Of a DNA stretch of 18,340 nt, positions 1 to 6,915 are shown in pieces. Where the stretch lies: NCBI GenBank assembly GCA_018991295.1, contig JAGKSZ010000016.1:1-18340 (forward strand), written 5' to 3'. Position 1 is the first letter of the stretch. Each line of letters opens with the position of its first letter. Both the position numbers and the translations under genes were made by a program. The notes beneath the pieces are model-generated. The model was not told where the DNA came from. It searched no databases and saw nothing but the letters and a program-made list of their open reading frames with translations. The DNA is from Porphyrobacter sp. Its GTDB lineage: Bacteria > Pseudomonadota > Alphaproteobacteria > Sphingomonadales > Sphingomonadaceae.

Positions 1-253
1 TGTCCTCGCGGAAATTGGAATGATCGAGCACGCCTTGCAGCGCGTGGGGGTGGAGCATCTGCAAAAGCAGTGCGCGCACCCCGCCGGTCATCATGCCGAC
101 CAGATCGGCGTGGACCTGCCGGATCGGCGTATCGCGGGCAAACAGCGCCTCGTCAGATGGCGGGGTGGGCTGCTGGCCGGCGCTCGCATCGTGGAACACC
201 CCGCGCACCTGCGAAACCAGCTTCAGGCGCAGCGATTCGACGGGGTCGGCCAT
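1..253 (-). CDS. DUF2236 / MpaB-type oxygenase-like protein (3' part missing)
   Basis: Only the first 84 codons are inside the window; the gene runs off the left edge. The start is the ATG at 251-253 and the frame is open from there to base 1. Residues about 47-84 carry the DUF2236 signature: VHADLVG, then RALLLQMLHPHA, then GVLDHSNFRED. The HP pair and the HSxF motif are typical of this family, which includes MpaB-like oxygenases and latex-clearing proteins and is thought to bind heme through conserved histidines. The catalytic part is outside the window, so substrate and activity cannot be stated. There is no clear Shine-Dalgarno sequence. The gene is divergent from cobS with 116 nt between the two starts. 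The family call is fairly secure and the function is not. Confidence 0.75.
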   Translation of the reverse strand, partial: MADPVESLRLKLVSQVRGVFHDASAGQQPTPPSDEALFARDTPIRQVHADLVGMMTGGVRALLLQMLHPHALQGVLDHSNFRED

Positions 254-369
254 GGGGGGAGTATAGGCACGCTTTGGCGGGGCGAAAGGCGCGCTCGTCA
301 AATTGCGAGGGTGGGGGCGCAAACCACCGCTTGCAGGGCCGCGCCTTGCCGTTTAACCGTCCGCCCGCA
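254..369. other. Divergent intergenic region between DUF2236 gene and cobS
   Basis: These 116 nt lie between two divergent start codons and should hold promoters for both. I see no strong sigma-70-type pair. A weak candidate for cobS is TTGCAG at 331-336 with TTTAAC at 352-357, but its 15-nt spacer is short. No RNA gene, repeat or strong hairpin is evident. Confidence 0.4.
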
Positions 370-1347
370 ATGACAACGATCCCCTCCGGCGCCAGCGCCA
401 TGCCCACCCAGCCCGATACCACCATCGACGTGCGCGAGACGTTCGGCATTGATGTCGACTGGCAGGTTCCCGCCTTCTCGGTGCGCGATGAACACGTGCC
501 CGAGACGGACGGGGCCTATGTGTTCGATCCGGACACGACGCTGGCGATTCTCGCAGGCTTTGCGCACAATCGCCGGGTGATGGTGCAGGGCTATCACGGC
601 ACGGGTAAATCGACCCATATCGAGCAGGTGGCAGCCCGCCTCAACTGGCCTTCGATCCGCGTGAACCTCGATGCGCATATCAGCCGCATTGACCTTGTCG
701 GGCGCGATGCGATCGTGCTGAAGGACGGGCTTCAGGTCACCGAATTCAAGGAAGGCATCCTGCCCTGGGCCTTGCAGCACCCGGTGGCGCTGACCTTCGA
801 CGAATATGACGCAGGCCGCCCTGACGTCATGTTCGTGATCCAGCGCGTGCTCGAATTCGATGGCCGCCTGACCCTGCTCGACCAGAACCGCGTCATCACG
901 CCCAACCCGTTCTTCCGCCTGTTCGCCACCACCAACACCGTGGGCCTTGGCGACACGAGCGGGCTCTATCACGGCACGCAGGCGATCAATCAGGCGCAGA
1001 TGGACCGCTGGAACATCGTGGTTGCGCTCAACTACCTCAAGCCCGATGTCGAACAGCAGATCGTCAAGTCCAAGACCCCGATGGCCGATGACAAGCTGAT
1101 CGCGGACATGGTGAAGGTGGCTGAACTGACCCGTCAGGGCTTCATGAACGGCGATATCTCCACCGTGATGAGCCCGCGCACGGTGATCACCTGGGCCCAG
1201 AACGCAGCGATCTTCGGATCGACCGGGTTCGCCTTCCGCCTCAGCTTCCTCAACAAGTGCGACGAGGCAGAACGCACGCTGGTGGCCGAATATTACCAGC
1301 GCGTGTTCGGGGAAGACCTTCCCGAAGGCGCGGGCAAGAAGCGGTAA
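370..1347 (+). CDS. cobS: Aerobic cobaltochelatase subunit CobS (AAA+ ATPase)
   Basis: CobS is the AAA+ motor subunit of the CobNST complex, which inserts cobalt into hydrogenobyrinate diamide in aerobic cobalamin synthesis; it forms rings with CobT. From the ATG at 370 the protein is 325 aa, close to the usual length of about 325-330. Visible features are the N-terminal CobS region (DVRETFGI, residues 20-27), Walker A GYHGTGKS (74-81), Walker B ALTFDEYD (140-147), a sensor-1-like FATTNT (185-190) and the family stretches GLYHGTQ (198-204) and MSPRTVITW (267-275). An in-frame ATG at 400 would give 315 aa; neither start has a clear ribosome site, and 370 is chosen on length. The next gene starts 2 nt after the stop and is not cobT, so the usual partner is either encoded elsewhere or absent. 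Identity is very secure. The pathway role depends on cobN and cobT being present in the genome. Confidence 0.93.
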   Translation: MTTIPSGASAMPTQPDTTIDVRETFGIDVDWQVPAFSVRDEHVPETDGAYVFDPDTTLAILAGFAHNRRVMVQGYHGTGKSTHIEQVAARLNWPSIRVNLDAHISRIDLVGRDAIVLKDGLQVTEFKEGILPWALQHPVALTFDEYDAGRPDVMFVIQRVLEFDGRLTLLDQNRVITPNPFFRLFATTNTVGLGDTSGLYHGTQAINQAQMDRWNIVVALNYLKPDVEQQIVKSKTPMADDKLIADMVKVAELTRQGFMNGDISTVMSPRTVITWAQNAAIFGSTGFAFRLSFLNKCDEAERTLVAEYYQRVFGEDLPEGAGKKR

Positions 1348-1349
1348 AG

Positions 1350-2072
1350 ATGGTGCGGGGCACGCTGTTCCTGCTGATGCTGGCAGCATCGCCGCTTGCG
1401 GCGCAGGACACAGCGGTCGCCCCGCCGCCCCCGCCCCCGCGCGCGCCGGACATTCAAGCGCTGCCCGCCACGCGTGTTCCGCGCCATCCGCAGCGTGCCC
1501 GTGCGCAAACGGTCAAGGCGGTCGATATCCCGCAGGCCGCCAAGGATGAAGGCCACAATGGCCGGGCAACGTACACCGCCACGGTCGGGGCTGACGGCAA
1601 GCTTGTGGCGCTGACGCTCATGGAAAGTTCCATGTCGCCCGCGATTGACGCGGCGGTAAAGGCGCGCGCGGAAAAGCTCTATTACTTCGCGGCCACCGAC
1701 AAGGACGGCAACAAGACCGAGGGCACCGTCCTTGTGTCGATGGCCTATGCCCGCCACGATTCCGACAGCCCCGGCGGCGGGATTGAAACCTATACCTGCG
1801 GCGATCTGGTGCGCGAATGGGACTGGTTCACGGCCGCCAACGCAGGGCGGCGCAAGCTGTTCTGGCCGCACAATGCCTATACCTCGCTCACGTCGGTCGG
1901 GATGCTGATGACAGGCGAACGCCCGAGCGCAGAGGAACGCGCCGCCATGCGTGCTTCGCGTGAGGCGAAGTGGGCCAAGCTTATCAAGACCTGCCGGAAG
2001 AAGCCTGCGCGCCTGATGCTGCAAGAGGTCGAAGAGCCTGAGGCCTATGCCAATCTGGTCAATTCGTTCTGA
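1350..2072 (+). CDS. Secreted TonB C-terminal-domain protein with extra C-terminal region
   Basis: The 240-aa product begins with a signal peptide (residues 1-19, cleavage expected after SPLAAQ), followed by a proline-rich run with eight prolines at 25-33. Residues about 52-135 resemble the TonB C-terminal domain: a GRATYTATVGADGKL strand, then SSMSPAIDAAV, then a strand ending VLVSMAYAR. In classical TonB this domain contacts the TonB box of outer-membrane transporters and ends the protein. Here about 105 more residues follow, with cysteines at 150 and 215 and a basic, helical-looking segment at 193-220; I recognise no family in that part. A typical TonB inner-membrane anchor is missing unless the signal peptide stays uncleaved. 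The start lies 2 nt after the cobS stop, so co-transcription is likely. This may be a periplasmic TonB-like accessory protein. Any link to cobalt or B12 uptake would rest only on the neighbour. Confidence 0.7.
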   Translation: MVRGTLFLLMLAASPLAAQDTAVAPPPPPPRAPDIQALPATRVPRHPQRARAQTVKAVDIPQAAKDEGHNGRATYTATVGADGKLVALTLMESSMSPAIDAAVKARAEKLYYFAATDKDGNKTEGTVLVSMAYARHDSDSPGGGIETYTCGDLVREWDWFTAANAGRRKLFWPHNAYTSLTSVGMLMTGERPSAEERAAMRASREAKWAKLIKTCRKKPARLMLQEVEEPEAYANLVNSF

Positions 2073-2076
2073 CCGC

Positions 2077-2106
2077 TTGCGTGCCAGTGTCATAGGCTGA
2101 TAACAC
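2077..2106 (+). promoter_or_regulatory. Weak candidate promoter upstream of the PBP gene
   Basis: TTGCGT (2077-2082) and TAACAC (2101-2106) are separated by 18 nt in the 45-nt gap before the PBP start. Both hexamers are imperfect matches to sigma-70 consensus, so this is suggestive only. Confidence 0.18.
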
Positions 2107-2117
2107 AGCCCTTAACC

Positions 2118-4319
2118 ATGGCGTTGTTCGACCGATTCTGGAAAGGCTTTCGCGCCCGCGCCGATGAAGGTGCAGGCCCGCCTGCGGGGTTTTTTCCGCT
2201 CTACGAATCTTCCCGCCCCATTGACGATGACGACGACGATGATCTCCCGCGTTCGTCCGTTTCTGGCCAGCGCGTGTCCGGTAAGCCTGCCTTCGATGAA
2301 TGGGACGCCAAGCTCGGGCTGGTGGACGAGGCGCTGGCGGTGGAGGAAAAGCGCCGCCTGCGCTGGTGGCAACGCGATTACTGGCGCAGCCGATCGAAGT
2401 GGTGGTGGACAGGGCGCGGCGTGCTCGCTTTCCTTGCCACCTTCGCGCTGCTGATCGGCTGGCTCCCCTTCCCCGCGCCGCTTTCCAAAAGCCTTGAACC
2501 CATCGCCCCGCCGCAGGTGACGCTGCTGGCCAGCGATGGCACGCCGATTGCGCGGCAGGGCGCGGTGGTGGAAGCGCCGGTCAAGGTTGCCGACCTGCCG
2601 CCGCATGTCATTCAGGCCTTCATCGCCATCGAGGACCGGCGCTTTTACAGCCATTGGGGCATCGATCCGCGAGGCATCGCACGCGCCGCGTGGACGGGCT
2701 ATGGCGGGGGATCGACGATCACCCAGCAGCTTGCCAAGTTCACCTTCCTCACGCCCGAACAATCGCTCACCCGCAAGGCGCGCGAGGCGCTGATCGCGGT
2801 GTGGCTGGAAAGCTGGCTGACCAAGGACGAGATCCTCGAACGCTACCTTTCCAACGCCTATTTCGGTGACAATCAGTATGGGCTGCGCGCCGCTTCCTTA
2901 CACTATTTCTACCGCCAGCCTGAAAAGCTGCGCCCCGAACAGGCAGCGATGCTGGCGGGGTTGCTGCAAGCGCCCTCGCGCTATGCGCCGACCAAGCATT
3001 ACGACAAGGCCAAGAAGCGCATGGAGCTGGTGATCGGGTCGATGGTCGCGGTCGGGTATCTCACCCGCGCCGAGGCTGACGCGCTGCCCGATCCGCGCAT
3101 CGATGTGCGCACGCGCGACGATAATCTGCCCACCGGCACCTATTTTGCCGACTGGGCCCTGCCGCTGGCGCGGGAGGGGATCGATGCGAGCTATTCCAAG
3201 CAGACGCTCACCACCACGCTCGATTCCCGGCTTCAGGCGCTGGCCAGCCGGATCGTGGCGCGCGCGCCGCTTGGCCCGAACAAGGGCGGGGCGCAGGTCG
3301 CGCTGGTGGCGATGCGCCGCAATGGCGAAGTGGTGGCGATGGTGGGCGGGCGCGATTACGCCAAATCGCCCTTCAACCGCGTCACACAGGCCCGCCGCCA
3401 GCCGGGATCGACCTTCAAGACCATCGTCTATCTCGCCGCGCTGGAAAACGGGTGGGAGCCTGATGACACCATCCCCAACACGCCGATCACGCAAGGCAGC
3501 TACCGGCCCAAGAACGCGCGGGAGCAGTATTCGGCGCAGATCACGCTGGAAGATGCCTTTGCCTCGTCCAGCAATGTTGCCGCTGTGCGCCTGTTTCAGG
3601 CGGTGGGCAGCGACAAGGTGATCGCCACCGCCCGCAGGCTCGGCATCACCGCGCCGATGGCCGAAGGCGATCCCAGCCTTGCGCTGGGCACCTCGGCCAT
3701 GACGCTGATGGAACTGACCGCCGCCTATGCCGGGATTGCCGCCAATGAATACCCGGTCGAACCCCACGCCTTCCCGCGCGGGGAGCGCAGCTGGTGGGAA
3801 TGGCTGACAACGCGCACGGATTCGATGTCGTCAGGCCATCACGAAGATCTGGAAGGGATGCTGCGCGCCGCGATCAACCGCGGCACCGGGCGCAATGCAT
3901 CGCTGCCGATCGCCAATTACGGCAAGACCGGCACCACGCAGGATTACCGCGACGCGCTGTTCGTGGGCTATGCGGGTGATCTGGTGGTGGGGGTGTGGGT
4001 CGGCAAGGATGACAACACGCCGCTTGATGGGGTTACCGGCGGCAGCCTGCCGGCGCGCATCTGGCGCGATTTCATGCTGGCCGCGCTCAAGATCGAGGCC
4101 GCGCCCGCTCCTGCGGCGAGCGATACCCCCGATCCCGAAGGCCCGGTGCAGCCGCTCGATACGCTGGAGGGCGAAATTCCGCTCGGGCAGGATGGCGCCA
4201 GCCTGAAGGTTGACGGGCAGGGCGTGACCCTCCGGCAAGATGGGGTGCCGGTCGAAGTGCGGGTGGATGGCGGCGGGGTGGTGGTCCAGCCCGCGCCTGC
4301 GCCAACGCCTCCGCCTTAG
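2118..4319 (+). CDS. Bifunctional class A penicillin-binding protein (GT51 + transpeptidase)
   Basis: This enzyme polymerises lipid II glycan strands and cross-links the stem peptides of peptidoglycan on the periplasmic face of the inner membrane. The 733-aa protein has a cytoplasmic N-terminus of about 98 residues with seven consecutive Asp (36-42) and a Trp/Arg-rich patch, then one membrane anchor (about 100-117). The GT51 domain spans about 140-320: IEDRRFYSHWG with catalytic Glu172, GGGSTITQQLAK (197-207) and NAYFG (246-250). The transpeptidase domain spans about 365-655: STFK with nucleophile Ser431, SSN (484-486) and KTGT (603-606). A Pro/Ala-rich tail follows from about 660. All catalytic motifs are intact. 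The architecture fits PBP1a/mrcA-type enzymes, although the tail and order alone do not settle the subclass. The start ATG lies 45 nt after the TonB-like gene. The stop interlocks with that of the convergent thioesterase gene. Confidence 0.93.
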   Translation: MALFDRFWKGFRARADEGAGPPAGFFPLYESSRPIDDDDDDDLPRSSVSGQRVSGKPAFDEWDAKLGLVDEALAVEEKRRLRWWQRDYWRSRSKWWWTGRGVLAFLATFALLIGWLPFPAPLSKSLEPIAPPQVTLLASDGTPIARQGAVVEAPVKVADLPPHVIQAFIAIEDRRFYSHWGIDPRGIARAAWTGYGGGSTITQQLAKFTFLTPEQSLTRKAREALIAVWLESWLTKDEILERYLSNAYFGDNQYGLRAASLHYFYRQPEKLRPEQAAMLAGLLQAPSRYAPTKHYDKAKKRMELVIGSMVAVGYLTRAEADALPDPRIDVRTRDDNLPTGTYFADWALPLAREGIDASYSKQTLTTTLDSRLQALASRIVARAPLGPNKGGAQVALVAMRRNGEVVAMVGGRDYAKSPFNRVTQARRQPGSTFKTIVYLAALENGWEPDDTIPNTPITQGSYRPKNAREQYSAQITLEDAFASSSNVAAVRLFQAVGSDKVIATARRLGITAPMAEGDPSLALGTSAMTLMELTAAYAGIAANEYPVEPHAFPRGERSWWEWLTTRTDSMSSGHHEDLEGMLRAAINRGTGRNASLPIANYGKTGTTQDYRDALFVGYAGDLVVGVWVGKDDNTPLDGVTGGSLPARIWRDFMLAALKIEAAPAPAASDTPDPEGPVQPLDTLEGEIPLGQDGASLKVDGQGVTLRQDGVPVEVRVDGGGVVVQPAPAPTPPP

Positions 4320-4711
4320 ACCATCAAAATATTCATCACGGCTGTGGCGATGGGCCGGGCGCGGTCCGATTGCCAGGCTTCCACCGTGACATTCGCATTG
4401 CGCCGTCCCAGCCGGGTGATGCGGCCCACGGCAAAGCTGGCCTGCGATTTGCCTGCGGCCAGATATTGCACGGTGATGTTGATGGGCTGGAGCCCCGGAT
4501 CGCGCCCTGCTGCCAGCAAGGCAGTGCGCAGCGCGGCATAGCCGGCATTTTCCAGCAGGCCTGCGGTTGCCCCGCCGTGGAAATGCTGCGGGCGGCCTTC
4601 GACCATGGATCCGAAATCCACCGTCAGCACCGGCATCCCGCCTTCGTCCTCGCCGGTCAGCGTGAGGCCGAGCGAACGGGCATAGGCGGGCAGATCCACC
4701 AGATCAGGCAT
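4316..4711 (-). CDS. PaaI-family hotdog-fold thioesterase (HGG type)
   Basis: A 131-aa single-domain hotdog protein. The family signature HFHGGATAGLLENAGY lies at residues 43-58, with the HGG loop and a potential catalytic Glu54 on the central helix; the C-terminal strands (INITVQYL, then FAVGRITRLGRR) match the acyl-CoA thioesterase fold. Such enzymes hydrolyse aryl- or acyl-CoA thioesters in the cytoplasm; the substrate cannot be read from sequence. The ATG lies inside the last codons of the upstream thioesterase gene (8-bp overlap), so translation is probably coupled. The TAA at 4316-4318 overlaps the TAG of the convergent PBP gene, leaving no room for a separate terminator. Family is secure, substrate unknown. 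Confidence 0.85.
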   Translation of the reverse strand: MPDLVDLPAYARSLGLTLTGEDEGGMPVLTVDFGSMVEGRPQHFHGGATAGLLENAGYAALRTALLAAGRDPGLQPINITVQYLAAGKSQASFAVGRITRLGRRNANVTVEAWQSDRARPIATAVMNILMV

Positions 4712-5195
4712 CGCCGCCCCCTTTCAGCGCCGGGTTTCCTTCGCGCGGATCAGCGCCGATGGTCATGAAGCACCCCGCGACATGGGCCACGGGATCGGAC
4801 AGGTCATCATCATAGGCAATCCCGCGCACAAAGGCGGCAGAGCGGGTGATGCGGTAGCATTCCACCCGGCCCCTGACGCTCGCCCGTTCGCGTGCCGGGC
4901 GCTGGTAATCGACCCTGAGATCGAGCGTGGCGACCGGCTGAAAGGTGCCACGGGTTTGCCAGATCGCCATGCCGCTGGCCATATCCATCAGGCTGATGAT
5001 CGGGCCGGAAGCGAGCACCGGGCGGCTGGCATCGCCCAGCAGATCCTCGCGCCAGGGCAGTTCCAGCTCGACCCAGTTATCGCCCTGTTCGGTGAACCGC
5101 AGGCCCAGCCAGCCGGTGTGGCCGTGGCGGAAGAACCATTTGGATGCCTCGCGTGCGTCGAAACGGGGGGTGGGGGTGTTCATGCGCGAGGCCAT
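4704..5195 (-). CDS. PaaI-family hotdog-fold thioesterase (HGG motif replaced)
   Basis: A 163-aa hotdog protein with the family core VLASGPIISLMDMASGMAI at about residues 60-78 and the strand pair LDLRVDYQRPA (92-102) followed by VRGRVECYR (107-115). The usual HGG is replaced by ASG, while Asp71 sits where the PaaI family often has its catalytic acid. Proteins of this layout are commonly annotated as PaaI-family thioesterases. Its stop codon overlaps the start of the downstream HGG-type paralogue by 8 bp. Together they may form a hetero-oligomer or act on different thioesters; this is inference. The ATG at 5193-5195 is used here, but the ATG at 5181-5183 (159 aa) is equally possible because neither has a clear ribosome site. 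A 44-nt gap separates it from ruvX upstream. Confidence 0.8.
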   Translation of the reverse strand: MASRMNTPTPRFDAREASKWFFRHGHTGWLGLRFTEQGDNWVELELPWREDLLGDASRPVLASGPIISLMDMASGMAIWQTRGTFQPVATLDLRVDYQRPARERASVRGRVECYRITRSAAFVRGIAYDDDLSDPVAHVAGCFMTIGADPREGNPALKGGGDA

Positions 5196-5239
5196 AGGGG
5201 CGCGGGCGGGAGCGTGGCAATCGCAGAAATGCGAGTGGT

Positions 5240-5728
5240 CTACAGCACCCCGCCTGCCAGCCGGTCGATCGCGCCTTGCAGGATCACGGCGGCGGCATGG
5301 CTGTCAATCGCGGCGGCGCGCCGTGCGCGGCTCATGTCCTGCCCGATCATCGCGGCTTCGGCGGCCTGTGTGGACCAGCGTTCGTCCCACAGCAGCACGG
5401 GCAGGGCGAAGGCCTCGGCGAGGTTGCGGGCATAGGCGCGGCTGGCCTGTGCGCGCGGGCCTTCGGTGCCGTCCATGTTGCGCGGCAGGCCAAGCACCAG
5501 CCCCTTGACCGAGCGGGCGCGGATCAGCTGGCCGAGCGTCTCGCGGTCCTTGCCCCACTTGCCGCGCACAATCGTGGTGCCGTTGGTGGCAAAGCGCCAG
5601 CCTGCATCGCAGGTGGCTGTGCCCAGCGTCTTGGTGCCAAGATCGAGGCCAAGCAGCACGCCGCCCGCTTCCCCCACAGCCTCGGCAAAGCCGCGCGCGT
5701 CCTCGAAGATCAATTCGCGGCCTTCCAT
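5240..5728 (-). CDS. ruvX: RuvX/YqgF family Holliday-junction-resolvase-like nuclease
   Basis: A 162-aa RNase H-fold protein of the YqgF/RuvX family, associated with processing of the 5' end of pre-16S rRNA and proposed as a Holliday junction resolvase. The conserved acidic sites are visible: GLDLGTKTLG with Asp29 (27-36), LGLPRNMDGT (79-88), DERWST (115-120) and IDSHAA with Asp142 (141-146). Length is typical at the upper end: about 20 extra N-terminal residues precede the first strand. The start ATG lies 19 bp inside the end of the DUF3089 gene, in a different frame. No good alternative start falls between it and the first conserved motif. Identity is secure; which of the two proposed roles dominates is not something the sequence shows. 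Confidence 0.92.
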   Translation of the reverse strand: MEGRELIFEDARGFAEAVGEAGGVLLGLDLGTKTLGTATCDAGWRFATNGTTIVRGKWGKDRETLGQLIRARSVKGLVLGLPRNMDGTEGPRAQASRAYARNLAEAFALPVLLWDERWSTQAAEAAMIGQDMSRARRAAAIDSHAAAVILQGAIDRLAGGVL

Positions 5729-6894
5729 TCGGCCGCCCTGCGGATCACGTCGGCCCTGGTGTTCGCCCAGAACAGCGGCAGGTCATAGACGTGGTAATTG
5801 TTGCCCGGCAGCACATAGCTGCCCATTTCCGGCGGCGGGCCGATCAGCAGCAGCCCGCGCTTGTCGCAAGCCGCAGGGACCAGTGCGGGCACGAGGCTGC
5901 CTTTCTCCATCGTCCCATCGGGGACCAGCGTGCCCAGATTGTCGCGCTTGTCCGCAGCGCCCCCGATCATCCCGGTGAGCGGGTTGGTGCACAGCATCGG
6001 GTCGGTGCCCGGTGCCTTGCCATCGAGCGCGGGGCCGGCCGCATAGGCATCCAGCACCAGCGCGGGATCGGCAGGTTCAGCAAAGCTCGACCAGCTGATG
6101 ACGCAAGCAGTCTGGCTGGGGGCGGCGCAGGCAGGAATGCCCATCACCGGCAGATCATGCAGGGTCGATACCGGCCAGCCGATCACATAGGCTGCCACCA
6201 GACGCGCCGCTGCAGGCGTGCCTTTCACCTCCTCTGCGATCAGGCGCTTGATGTGCAGCGCACCTTGCGAATGGCCCGCCAGCACGATCGGCGTTTTGGG
6301 ATCGACGGTGGAAAGGAAGAACCGGAACGCCTCGCGCACATCGGCATAGGCCGCGTCAACCGCCTGCCGGCCTTCGGGCGCATCGGTCAGGAAGGCGCCC
6401 ATGGTTGCCTGCCGGTAACGCGGCGCCCAGATTTCGGATGCGGCGTTGAAGGGGCTGGCCATGCCGCGCAGATAGATGCGGGCGATGCGCTCTGCCTCGG
6501 CATCGCCGCCATTCTCCAGCGGGGCGTTCCAGCTGGCGCGGCTGAGGTAGCTGGTGGGGTGGACGAAGAACACGGCAAAGGGGCGCACCGGCGGGGCCGG
6601 GCGGCCCGGTGCGACCAGATCGGCAGAGGTCCCAGCCGATGCGGCAGGCGCAGCGCCATCTTGCGCATAGGCCGGTTGCCAGCGCGCCGGATCGCTTACC
6701 CCGATACCGGGGCGCGAATACCACATTTTCGGGTCTTCATAGGCGTTCGCTTCCAGCGGCGTGACCGGTGCAAAGGCGACAGAAGGCACGCTTGCCCACT
6801 TGGTCAGCTGGGCCGGAAACAGCGCCAGCGCAAAGGCAGCGGCAATCACCAGCACGATGCACAAGGCGACGAGATACAGGAACTTGCGGGCCAT
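5710..6894 (-). CDS. Membrane-anchored DUF3089 alpha/beta-hydrolase-fold protein
   Basis: A 394-aa protein with an N-terminal hydrophobic segment (residues 5-26, signal anchor or uncleaved signal). The rest resembles DUF3089: FAVFFVHPTSYLS (106-118) as an early core strand, SEIWAPRYRQA (153-163), and the nucleophile elbow IVLAGHSQGA (203-212) with Ser209 in GHSQG. The C-terminal part contains NNYHVYDLPLFW, whose His is a plausible triad member. DUF3089 proteins are predicted alpha/beta hydrolases (esterase/lipase-like) of unknown substrate. A GGAGGG sequence precedes the ATG by 12 nt, a rather long spacing. The gene starts 21 nt after lepB and overlaps ruvX by 19 bp, so it should be co-transcribed with them. 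Family confident, biochemical role unknown. Confidence 0.82.
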   Translation of the reverse strand: MARKFLYLVALCIVLVIAAAFALALFPAQLTKWASVPSVAFAPVTPLEANAYEDPKMWYSRPGIGVSDPARWQPAYAQDGAAPAASAGTSADLVAPGRPAPPVRPFAVFFVHPTSYLSRASWNAPLENGGDAEAERIARIYLRGMASPFNAASEIWAPRYRQATMGAFLTDAPEGRQAVDAAYADVREAFRFFLSTVDPKTPIVLAGHSQGALHIKRLIAEEVKGTPAAARLVAAYVIGWPVSTLHDLPVMGIPACAAPSQTACVISWSSFAEPADPALVLDAYAAGPALDGKAPGTDPMLCTNPLTGMIGGAADKRDNLGTLVPDGTMEKGSLVPALVPAACDKRGLLLIGPPPEMGSYVLPGNNYHVYDLPLFWANTRADVIRRAAEWKAAN

Positions 6895-6915
6895 GCTTGG
6901 CAGTATCCCTCCGGC

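Noticed and set aside
5221..5234. Small TCGCA/TGCGA hairpin after ruvX
   Set aside because: Only 5 bp with a 4-nt loop and no T-run; too weak to call a terminator between ruvX and the thioesterases.
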